Source: Hymenolepis diminuta
Lineage: Eukaryota > Platyhelminthes > Cestoda > Cyclophyllidea > Hymenolepididae
NCBI GenBank assembly: GCA_900708905.1
Contig: CAADRB010000030.1
Coordinates: 1,801,139-1,865,138 of the forward strand
Length of the DNA: 64,000 nucleotides
Reading direction: 5' to 3'
Shown here: piece after piece, positions 26,987 to 39,100 of the stretch
Numbering within the stretch: position 1 is the first letter of the stretch
How the letters are laid out: the number at the start of each line of letters is the position of its first letter
Position numbers and translations under genes: made by a program
The notes under the pieces: model-generated
What the model was told of the DNA's origin: nothing
Databases searched by the model: none
What the model saw: the letters and a program-made list of their open reading frames with translations, nothing else

Positions 26987-29900
26987 CACTTAACCCTACC
27001 TCAGTATATCTAATCTGACCAATGCAGCCTTGTTTGTACCAGTACCAGCAGTAAGTCTGTCAAATCGTCTTGAGACCGATGTTGCCGATAACAGCAAAAA
27101 TGGCTCTAACAACTTGTATAGATGTGGTGAGACTATAACGACTTTTTGTCGACTATGACGAGGGCGATTGCGGATAAGGAACGAACCATGTCAATATTTT
27201 TTAATCCCGCGCCATCAACCTGAAACGTCCATGTCATCTTTATGCCGTTTATTGATTTGTCCCTTGTCTGGTCAATCATAATCAGAACAGCAAGCAGAGC
27301 GGCCAATTAACAGTAATGGCTGGTCGATCAAAATGCAATTCATAGTTATAAATAGTTTTCGGATTCAATCAATAAATGTCTTGGAGTGACGGCACCTTTA
27401 TTTTCCCTCTCTCCTTTCCGATCTGAACAATCGCAATTTAGAACATATGCGCTTTATAAAAAATTTAGGGCATAAAGACGAATGAAAATGAAAAGTTGAA
27501 ACAGGTGGACTGGTCGACACGAAGATATTTTCAAGCTGGTTGTTGAACTATGAGTACTGTCAACATATATCATGGTCTAGAAAACTCCGATGAGTTAAAT
27601 GCAGATATGGAGAACTGAAAGCCAGTAAAATAGTCGAACCCATTTTGTTTCATCCTAATAATAAATTTCACGATATCCTACCATATCTCCTCTAGGTACG
27701 TTCTTCTGTTCCCTTTAATATTCATATTTCACATTTTGATCTTTCATCCTCGTATTTCATTTTCTCTTTTGACGTTATCTTAGTTTCTCTTTCAATAAAT
27801 ATGTATTGCCAAATAAAATTGAATTATCATTCACAAGCCAACTATTCAGATATGCCATCAACATTAATGATGAATGACGATGAATTCAGATTAATTTTTT
27901 CCCATGAACTATGTTTGAATATTTTGTTTACTTTTATGCACTCATGAATATTAAAGTCACTACTTATTTTAAAATAAGAACAGTGGCTAGACAGCAAGCA
28001 GAGAATAACCGCCTGTTTAATATCTGTTCGAACAATATTGGTCGTAAGAAACCATTTATTTCATGAAAAGCATAACACGTTATTAGTATTTCTCATAAAA
28101 ATAAAATCAAAACCACCAAATTTTATCTGAAAATGGTCACTAAACATTTACTGATGCTAATATATTTAATAGTTAGTATTATCGTTATACATGTGAAAGC
28201 ATCTTAAAATAAGAAACGAAATTTTAAATAATTATATTAGAAATGATAATAAATTCGGAGTGTCTAAAAGGTCTTGCCTCATTTGACCGTTAGATTCATT
28301 TTGCAAACTTATTTACTTAATATGTTTACCTCGCTATTTTCTTTCAGGATGCTCTGATTGCCACATTTCTGAATTAGATCACTTAGTTATTGCTTGAATT
28401 CACATCCGCAATGTCCAATGATCGGTTGATTAATGGTAGTGACTGTTCATACCATTTCAATGCATTCCGTTTTAATAGCCATGGAAATAAATAAAATGAT
28501 TTAAGCATAACGAAACCCATTAATGTTCAGTGATTAATCTTTAGGTCATTATTCAACACTTTTGCTGCTGTTTTCTATGATTCTCGTTTGAATGTCTTTA
28601 AAAACTGGCAATTTAGAAAAAAATAGATTAATTTAAATAACACATTGACATAAATAAGGCCTCTACATATCTTAGCCTATTATGAAATGCTTCTTCATGT
28701 GCGTTTGTAGATCAATTCCAATGTAGTACAATTTGCGGAAATGAGAACATTTGTTTTAGTGCAAATTCCAGCATTTACCGACAGAAGGCGGAGGCGCTAC
28801 CATCCAGTGTCATAAATGAAAATAAACTTCCGTTCTTGAAAACTTCTCATTTAGTTCAGTTCTCCGCTATACAATCTTCAAAACCAAGCATCAACAGAGT
28901 AGAAAATTGTTTAATATATCCCAAGTCAAAAAAGATTATTAATCTCACAAGATCGGGAAAAATTTTTTAACTTCCTTGTTGGAAATCATATTTGGGCACA
29001 TTTTTATCTTTGGCATCGTCATATCTAACTCGTACATTTGTTTTGAACCCTTCTAGGTCAATAGAAATGAATAATCAGGTAATTTCAAAGCAGAAGATAT
29101 CACAAATGCATATACCAGCTCAAAGTAAGTGTTATCTCTTACCGCATAGACAAAGTTTTAAAACACTTGCTGCAACCGTAAAATAGCACCAAAATATGCT
29201 TCCGTAAAATTGGCCGATGATTCATCTCAAACAGCAATAATACTCAACATTCTTATCGTACCAGTACCTAAATATCTGAATCATTGGGCACGAATATGAC
29301 ACTAGTGCGACATCCACTATAAGTGAGATTTCACTTACCACTTTGGTATATTTACAGACGCTTAGATGCGAAAAATCGCCAAGCAAATTTTAAAGCGTCG
29401 AAAACACTTGACTTGAGCAGTAGGCACACATTCAGAAGCCACTTTTATGAGAATTTCGAATTCCATTATCTCTCTTGATAATCAGACTAAGCCGAAACGG
29501 CCGGCCATCCACGCCACCAGATGCACACCGAAGGGAGCTAATCACCAACTTGTACGACATTCGTATCGATTATTGGTCACCGGTAAAAAAAGTACTTTTC
29601 AGCATTTTAGGCAGAAGAAAAATCTTCGATTGAGAATGCATACTGCCATCCCTTCAAGTCAACAACATATGTACACGCCGCCGCTAAGTTTAAAAGGCAT
29701 ATGCTACTCCGAGGAAAAATATTGGAAGTTCCGCTCGTGTTCTTTCACCTCTTTCAGTTTCAGCTTCCCTCTCTTTCTACCACTCACTTTCATACATCGA
29801 TGAACCTCTTTAATAATTTACTGCTTACAAATCTTGCTCCTCTAGTGCGAGTATACATACCGCAGTCTTCACTCTAGCTTTTTAATGAAGGACAGAGCTC

Positions 29901-30026
29901 AGCCCGTTTCTACAGATATTTCGATAGCTACTTCACAATGAAAGAGACAAGACAAATTCTACGTGGCAATAATGGTAGATTTAGTGTACATCAAAGGCAA
30001 GGAAAATACGCGCAGGGAAAGGGAAA
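26987..30026. other. Intergenic stretch between mariner and UTP18
   Basis: No gene recognised. Segment 27000-27420 is less AT-rich than its surroundings but shows no sustained frame. A copy of repeat family R2 lies at 29445-29590. The rest of the last kilobase should include the 3' UTR of UTP18, which runs leftward from 30026; no clear AATAAA in that orientation was identified close to the stop. Confidence 0.55.
29445..29720 (+). repeat. Dispersed repeat family R2, copy 3
   Basis: Shows 'atgagaatttcgaattcc', 'gataatcagactaagccg', 'cggccggccatccacgccac' and 'cagatgcacac', in the same order as copies at 33790 and 40520. The match seems to continue into 'gtac..', 'aggcagaagaaaaatct', which resembles 40645-40690. 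The 118-codon open frame across it is not a supported gene. Confidence 0.5.
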
Positions 30027-30194
30027 TCAGTACTTGCTTCCACGCCAATCAAAGCGGTAGAGAGCTGCGCGACCTGTAGTCTGTCCAACAGCGAGGTAAC
30101 CACCACGAGGACTAAACCCTACCGACACCGGCCTGCCCAAATTACCCATGCAGGTAGGGAAAGCGGCATGAACTCGCTGGTTTCCAATGTCATA
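30027..30194 (-). CDS. UTP18: UTP18 exon 9 (terminal)
   Basis: 55 codons and a TGA. It contains SVGFSPRGGYLAVGQTTGRA and ends ALYRFDWRGSKY, corresponding to the last WD blade of UTP18 ('MDFSPRSGYFALG' in vertebrates). It begins after 'cttcattttag'. Confidence 0.93.
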   Translation of the reverse strand, partial: YDIGNQRVHAAFPTCMGNLGRPVSVGFSPRGGYLAVGQTTGRAALYRFDWRGSKY

Positions 30195-33100
30195 CTAAAA
30201 TGAAGAAGAAATGATAATAAAAGAAATTGCATACAGGATAAAATTTAACTTAATATAAATCCGCTGTTCACTTTTTCTAACGCAGATTTGGAATACAATC
30301 CTTTCCTTATAGGCTAGCTTACAATTTCGAAAATAAAATTTCGTTTGCTTTAGATTTCTATCAGTCTACTTAAACTTCACTCAGACATGAATGTGTAACA
30401 TTCCCAAGTAAATTGGCACCTTATGCGTTATATGCTAATTTTACTAAATGATAGTTGCACTAATAATCTACGATTAACAACATGGAAAACGAAAACCAAA
30501 CACAGGGTTTTCGTTACTTATATTACGAGTTTCTTAGTCATGAACACAATAATAATATACTTTTAGATTAATCTGATTGAATATAAAAGGTAAAGCATCC
30601 CAATTCAGTTAATAAAGGCGTTAACGTCACTTGAAATGGGCAGAGAAATGATTTTCCACAACTGTTCAGATGAACTCGTTATATACCACCTTTAATGTTA
30701 ACAAGAACTAGGAAATGGATATGTACCGATGGACCCGATCTCGAGACCTCAGACTTAACGGATATCCAATTTGATTGTGGCCCACAATAAGTAAAATGTC
30801 ATAATTATTATCCAGTCGTCTGCACAAATTTTAATTTAACTTGCTTTAAAGCTGGAGTCACAATATACACATCTAACTTTATCTTGAATTGATGGTCGTC
30901 ATTAATATTTAATCGTTTAAACAGGCCGACAGACACCGCCCAAGAGAAAATCGAATTATAGAAAACAACCCACGAGGGAAATGCTTACCAATCTAGCAGC
31001 GCCGGGTTGGAGAGAGGAAGACATGTAGAGCATCTGCCCAGATGGGTGGAAAAGCAGTTGATCAACAGCGGTGACCAAATTGCCCACCGATTTCAGTGGC
31101 TTTGGCCGTTTAGTCAAATCCTTCATCACTGATTCCCAAGTGTAGATGTTTACGTAACCCGATTCCGAACTGTAAAACGAAGAAATAGATCATAAACTAA
31201 ATCAATACTTGGCATACTTTCATCATAAAGACTACACCTAATCTAGATGTGCGGATTTACTGCAGTACCTAGTTATTCTAGTTCAAAGAGTGACGAATCG
31301 GATAGATCCAAATGTTGTCAATGCGTCCCATGCAAGATTGCAGACAAATGTTTAAGTACAAATAAAATTTCAAAAAACCTCATGTTTTGAACATTTGTCT
31401 AGAATTCCTCTTTTATAAAAAATTGATTAACAATCGGTTTTTAAAATAGGGAATTACATCGAAATCATTTCACCTCAGTCTCAAAGCGACCGTTATTATG
31501 CGACCCAAAAAGCGTCAGATGCAATTCCAATTACTGCATGACTAATTGAATATATCAGACATTGAAATGGAAGGATTTGAAGGATGAATCTTTCTTCTCC
31601 ATAATATTTATCTTACATACTCTCTAATCATCACTAAATTTGATTATCTTGTCTTTATAGTAATGTCTGTAAACTTTAACCTTTCCTGACCCAAGCACTC
31701 CATAGACAAACATCGTGTGTCCTCAGCTGGCCTATTTTTCATCGATCGGAAAGGTAAGCATACCGCGGACGATAGTAGCAGACACCGCATGGTCGGCCCT
31801 GCTATTAGCCAGTCTTGTCTGCACTGGCCCTTCCTTTTCCTACAATCGTCCCGGCCAATTAAAGCACGCATACGATTATATCCCTATGCGTGTCCTCACC
31901 CAAAGTGTCGATTATAAATAGCCTCCATCAGACACACACACACACCAAGGGACACCTGAGGGAACCCTAGCTCGCCAGACGCATCTCCCGTTGCTCAATC
32001 CTTCTCCTCCAATTCCCTATTTTCCCTGTACTGAGCTTTGTTCAATACAACCTGGTCAACGCAATCCTTGGTGTTCTTTTTCTTTCATTTACTGTTAGCC
32101 ATCTGCCGCTACATACTGGTGACCCTCAGCAATCTGGTGGCCCTCTACAAACTGGTGACTCTGCCACTACAGATTAAATAAGAACACAACCAAGAACCAA
32201 GGCTCAGAAAGCCGTTCAACAGAACAAATCTGGAACACATTTTCACTGCCGAGTATATAAGAATTCTAAGGCTACTTATGTTTTTGTAATTTAAACTAAC
32301 TGGAAAATAATAATTAATGAATTGAAAAGACACGCTGTAACAATGTTTATAAAAGCGAAACACAGCAATTTAGATATTGCAAGATTTCTAAGTCTCCAGA
32401 TCTTTCATTTTCAAATGAATGTTGAATGAAAACAATTGAGATGAAATGGACTACGAATAAAGGAATACGGCATTGTCAACGGTTTGCTGACTCACTCTGA
32501 ACACCCGAGTTTTTCAGAAAAGTACATGGCATGATGGAAAAAAAGCCTGGGAAGTCAATACGCGACATCTTGCCAAAGATTTTCAAGTGTCTGAAGGAAC
32601 AATAAAGAATGTTCTTCATCAAGACCTCGGACATGAATCATATGTTCTCAAGCGAGGCCAGTTTATGTCCACGAAAACAACTCGTTTAATGTGTGCAAAA
32701 CGACTCTAAAACAAATTGAAGTATCCGGAAGAATAGAAGAGTCTTTGCATTTTCTCTGACGAAAACAACTTCCACCCGGATAAAAAAGTCGTTCTAGGAA
32801 ATGATAGGTAGCTATGTAAGGGTGGACCTCACTGAAGTTCCAACTGTTAGGCATGCATACGAAGTTTCCAGCAACAGTGATGGTTTTCGGTGTTGTCAGA
32901 GGCTTAGAATAAAAGCAGATGCAGATGCCCATGTGGAGACTCTTCAAACCATTGTTGTTAAGTTGTTGGATAGACAGAGTAGCCAATGGAGGAAGACCCT
33001 ATGTCTTGCAACAAGATTCGGCTCTCAAAACCCACGATTGGATGGCCAAGAATTTTCATCATCATGCCACATGATGGCTTCATAACTGCTCACCAGACCT

Positions 33101-36100
33101 TAATCCTTTGGATTATTACGTGTGAGACAGAGTGTGGTTGAAAAGGAAGTTAATAAGCATCTCCATAACACCAAATCCACTCATGGAAGTAATGGAGGAC
33201 ATCAATAAGGACTACCTGATCTGATGAAAACTTGCAGTCAATTGCTTTCAGACTCAAAGTGATAGAAGCCGAAGGATGAATTATATAAGACCTAGGCTAT
33301 TATTTTGTCAATTTGTTTTGTTATAAGAAATTTTAAGTTCCAACCATTAACAATTATATATATATATATATAATTGTGTATATATCAAAATAAAAACAAT
33401 AAAGTTATTTCGTCTAAGGACTGATTTTATCGAAATTAAGCCACTGTTTTATTTACCAACCAATCTTCATAGCTATCCATCTTATCAGTATTATATATTA
33501 ATATTAACATACTTCAGGAAAGTTTTCGTAGGTCAAATAGTATCTACAATAATATGAATGAACACCAAAATTGCCATTGTATCACCCATTATTGTGATTA
33601 GCAGTTATTTAAATTACGAACTCAACTTAATCCCGTAAGGAAAAATTATGTACTCGCAAATTATCAAGAAGATAAACATTTGAGCAATTAAGATGGTTAC
33701 TTAAAAAAAATGAAAAATCGAAGATTCTCGACTATAGTTCCAAGGATCTCTTTAAGAAAGCGCTTTCCAACAGGTGGGTATCATGGAGTTTCTTTGGCGA
33801 GAAACTCGGATTCTGCCGCCTCTTTTTAAGCCAGAATTGACCAGTGCGATTAGCCACAAGACTCGATGGATATACACAAATGGACGCATATCAGAATGTT
33901 ATCCTTAATGATGACATCGGAATTAGTGCCACCGCCTACTGAAGATCGTTTGAAAAAATAGCAGCATATGTTCGTCGGACTGAATAGAAAGGGAATTTTT
34001 CCCGAATCCCGTAGACTAACTCCCTTTATCCTTTCCCAAGATGCTTCTCCTCTATTTAAGTATTAGCATATTGCATACCACAATTGTTTGTAAACGGATC
34101 ACTCTAACTTCAAGCTCGCTAAACGTTGCTGAGATTCGGTCAAAACTACTCTTTGAATTGAAATATTAAAAGTAAAAAGGGGCCAAATGATTACGGAGCA
34201 GTGAAAATGAATCTAAATAAACGGCTAAAGAGTGGAAACTAGCACGGCATGTGCGAGAATAGCGCTGTAATTTATGTGCTCGTCTGAGAAGTTCGAGGCC
34301 ACGGATTCAATGCCCCATCGGCGTACAATGATTAAATCTAGCTAGCGAAGGTGATAGAATACAAGTTTCTCTACAAGAAGACTCTATGACGATTTCCTTC
34401 TGCGCAGAAGAAGCTTTCCTGGGAGTTGCTAAAACGACAACAGAGGGTCAAAGCAGGCAGATTTCTTTTACTCCATAACCAAAATCACTGAATTCCTGAA
34501 ATGCAACGAATTATCTTCATCTTCTGTTGTATAATAATCGAGTAATAGATTTTTTAAATTAGATTTTTCTAAATAACGATAAGATGGTTTGAATTAAGCT
34601 TTACGAAATCCGTTCGTTCAACTACTGTATACAGGAATAAATCCATTATGAGCCTAAATAAAGGAGAAGTTAAAACTTTTCCATTTATTGAATCTCATTT
34701 CTTACTTGTGCGTGGAAAGCAAATAAATCCAAATCTTAAAGAGCGATTTATGAGAGATGGATTGAGAAGAAGAGGGAGTGCCTTAGCTATTATGCGTTTT
34801 CCTGCACTTATTTTTAATCCAAGTAATTAAAGCACTCGTTGTACTAGAATTGAGTCCAACTCCCAATTGTGTGCATGCTTTGATAAACAGATGGTATCAA
34901 TCAGTGGAGGAGGAGGGGAGTAGAGGAGAGGGGTTGGGGAAAGACGCAATATAAACCGAAATAGAAAAAGTGTATAGAATAATATCAGAAGTATCTCGCA
35001 ACAATTTTGATCAATTAAAAATTATTCAAAGGTGACCGGAATATAAGAAATCGAGCAATAATATTACTGAAAAACTTTGTCTATAAATTTCTACACAAAA
35101 TGAATTTAAAAACCTTCCTCGGAATACAATACCAGGTATTTATAATTTTTAAATCTTTCCATGGAAAGCAACATAAATAAATTTGCAACATTTTTAGGAT
35201 AATGATAACTCATATATGCTTTGTTCTAGCCGTCAGATGATTTTTATTGGTTGCTCAACACACAGTCAACTCGACTTAGCGTAACGTAATTAGACCTCTC
35301 ACCAGAACCTTATTTTTATTCATTTTATGCAGGCGCTCATTTCGTGCTTTTAAGAAATTTTCGTTGGTTCATCAAACCCCTTCGTTTCCATTCCCTACAT
35401 ACTCATGTTCTCCAATTAACTCTTACTATTTTGTTTTGAAAAAAGCCGTCTTTCCTACAAACCCTTAAGAAGATAATCAGTTCTGTAAGATGATGATCTT
35501 TGTCTAAGATGATCGGGTTACTAAAATAGTCCTACCAACTAGAAATAACGCTACCTTAAATGCTCAGTTAGTAAATATTAATAGCTCTGTAGATGAGTGT
35601 CACCACCAAATCATTTTTAAAACTTGTGTGTGGTCTGAATGTACGAATTGATTTGTAAATTACAAATCAAAGTACAAATGTAAAACAACCATGGAAAATT
35701 TGGTCACGGCAATTGATATCGTGAACATTTTCCACCCAACATCCTTGATAAAATTTGACTTCCAAATGCCTCCAGTTATGAAATTTTAAGGACAAAGAGA
35801 CAGAAAACGAGATAGCATACATGAGTATTATTGCAATCGTGAGGGCTCATCTCTTCGTGTCCTTTTTTAATCGGAGTTATAAATGCATTCGATGGACTTA
35901 AATCGGGTTCAGTTTCCAACTGCGAGCGAACAGATGTTTTCAGTCATGATGGAAGACGTGATAAACACTAGTTAAAAGGAAAATAATCGCGCGAGAGATG
36001 ATATTCTACATGTCTTATAACTGGTAGAGCGTTGTCTTTAGATCTGAAAATTCCTCGTTAGTGACCATTATTAGCCAACGAGTGTGGTCATGTCAAACGA

Positions 36101-39100
36101 AAAGCCTGAAAAGTGCAGAATAAGTAGTACAATGAAGAAAATTTACGAGTCAATGAATTGTAATTGTTATTCTCTGAAGACGTTTAAGCAAGACCGATAG
36201 AACAGGAAACGGAAAAAACTGGAAGTAAAACGGAGGAGGCTTTCAAAAGCAGAATTTTAAAGAAAATTAATGGAGCAGTTAGTAGCTTGCTCAAACGATC
36301 TATGGATCACTATTAAGTGAAGATTTTAATTCAAAATCAACCGCCATAGTTTTCCATTGGAAGATTTTACAAATTAGTTGCGTGTTTACATTACTAATAC
36401 GCAGAAACGTGACCATAAATTCTATTTTAAAGTAAAAATACCTATTCTTATACCCTGAGAGACAATGCAGACAATATCAGACTAAATTTTTATTATAATA
36501 GTAACAGGGCAAGGAGTGGTAACAAGTCTTGTAAAATTATTGGATAGTTACTAGAAATCAAACAACACAGCAGATGACAAAAAGGTAAAAAACATGCAAG
36601 CTAATATCATCCTGCTTCCTGACCATATGACTTCGTCCAACTCATATCTTTGATACGGCTTTTAGTTCAAGTGAACTTAAAGTAACACACAGACATCTAA
36701 AACTATAGCTTCTGAGTGTATAGAGGAAAATGTTGCTAGTATATGCTCATACAGTTCTAAAAACATAACTAATCTGACTGCACTTTAAAGAATCATCACA
36801 TTACCTTATGCTATTATTATTAGCAAATACAAACCCATCAGTTAACATTCGTCAAGCCTCTACAACTGCTCTTTAAATAGTGGAATGTAGAGACATCGAC
36901 ATAAGAAGACTTCAGTGGCAGCACTCAATGAAACTGTAAGTATCGTTCACCAAATAGGACTCATTAACTAAACTCATGCCCTGATTAACTGTTTCATTAC
37001 TGTGGCAGAAAACTCTGCAAGACAGTCGTACTACTTTACTCGCCAAGTATATATTTTCAATTTCTTACATGATTTTTAAACTTAGTTCTGGAATGGGCCT
37101 TAAACATTTCAGACCTCCTGTTAATAGCTTAGTATGCCGCAGACATCCCGATAACTAGTAGAAAGCGTTATTCTGACGAAAATTTTCGATGGTAAATTCT
37201 TATTGACTTTCAATCGACCACGTAACTATCATGGTGATAAAAATAATTTGACTTATTCCTTCAACAAAGAAGCTCCTTCGAGCGTTAAACCAGTCAACGG
37301 AGTTAACTTTTCCGCCTTGTGAGATCGTTTGCAGTTACATATTGTGATTAGAACATACACAAGAGACGAAAGTTTGACAACTTACCCACAAGCGATGTAC
37401 TTTGAGTCATTAGAGATAGCGAAACTGTAACCACCCACAAAACTGTAGTCGTACCACCGATGCACTGGACGATTATTCTTTCTCATGTCGAACACGAAGA
37501 TTGAGCCATCGCCTAAAATTCCAGACATAATAAGTAAATGTTACATTTAAGATGCTTACGCAAGATATCTAGTTATATTTAGTCTGTGTTTTATGAGTAA
37601 GATGGGTTAACAAATGAGGTTCGCCGCAGTTTCATTTTAAACTTGATGTGCCTGCGTTGAAAATACCAGGTACTTGATTGCTTCATCTGAAACAGAATGA
37701 CTGAAGGATGGATCCCTTCGCGTCTCCGAAATTTGTATCCTACGTCATCCACAATCGCTGAGATTTAATTATCTCGTTCTCATCGTTGTGTTTGAAATTG
37801 TTAACCTTACTGTAACCCCAAGGTCCCTGCGGCTAAACATCTTGTGTCCTCAAGTGATCATTTTTATCGATCGGAATAAGCTAATCAAATGTGATCGTCG
37901 CAAAGGCACAGTTGCACCTCGGTGATGTTCGGAACCAGCCCTTCTGTTCATGCTATCCCTCTTGTTACTACAACCGTCCCACTTAATTAAAACTGCACAC
38001 GGAATTATATCCTCACGCGCGTCCTCATCCAAGTGACGAATATAATTCGCCTTTCAATATACACACATATGGGTAGAGATACGCGTAGACTTCCGCTCCT
38101 CTCTTCCTTGGTTCTCTTACTCATTTGAAGGTCTCTATTGCGTTTCGTTCAATGCATCTTGGTCTAATCAACACCATTGCTGTTAGCCTTCACTCAAACT
38201 GAAACATGACTAATCCCAAAACTCCACTTGTTTGACATTGAACGTACGGCCTCAACAGTAACTATCATGAGAATGAATATATCAGTAACCAGTTAAGATA
38301 TTTTTACATTACATTTCATTAGAAACATAGGTAAAAACGAGCTACACTCAGTACTCCTACATGTATTTGGAAACAACCTTCCGCCAAGCATGATCTTGCA
38401 TCATACTGTTATTCATGTTATCCTATCAACGAGGTCAACATAAGTCTACAATTTTTGCAAACAGGCATCGTATTTCTTCCGCGCATATAAAAAGTAGTCG
38501 TCTATTAATTGCTGACTTCCACTCTATGTGTCCGGAAATAGCGTATTATACTACTATTCTGTGTAGTACATCTAGGTATTCTGTGTGTACAAAATCAACG
38601 ACCTTTAGGATTTCTAATATTTGAAAGAAGTAATTGCCACCCTTTAAGCTTTACGGAAATTCTAATTTTAGTAAGTGTCATTATGAACAGGTTGCTCTAG
38701 TATAATACTCAATTTCACGGCCATCCAACCGATTGAGCAATTAATCTGTTAATAGCTAAAGACCAAGACATACATCTATGAGACCAATCAATCGTATGAA
38801 ACGCGACAGTCATAAACAAGGTATTAAATAGGCAATAAGATGATAAGCGATTGATTGCTTCAGACTATCCATCTAATTTAATACGGACTTAAATGTAGAC
38901 AACTTATGACTCACAAATATAGCAGGACGGATTTCAAATAGGTTAGATTCATGAGTTTCATTTTGACACCGCCCCAAAAAGGACTTAGGAGAGAAAATAG
39001 ATGAGAACTAACTGAAAACAACAAAAAATGATAAAAAGATCGGTCCAAGCTGAGGGACGAAAGGGAAGAGAAGGAACTTTGAAGTGTGATTCCCTCTCTA

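Noticed and set aside
29447..29803. 118-codon plus-strand open frame next to UTP18
   Set aside because: It lies on a copy of repeat family R2 and the frame is not shared by the other copies.
32801..33085. 94-codon frame inside the decayed transposase, and the overlapping minus-strand frame
   Set aside because: The plus frame passes through out-of-frame transposase sequence; the correct transposase pieces lie in changing frames. The minus frame is a shadow.
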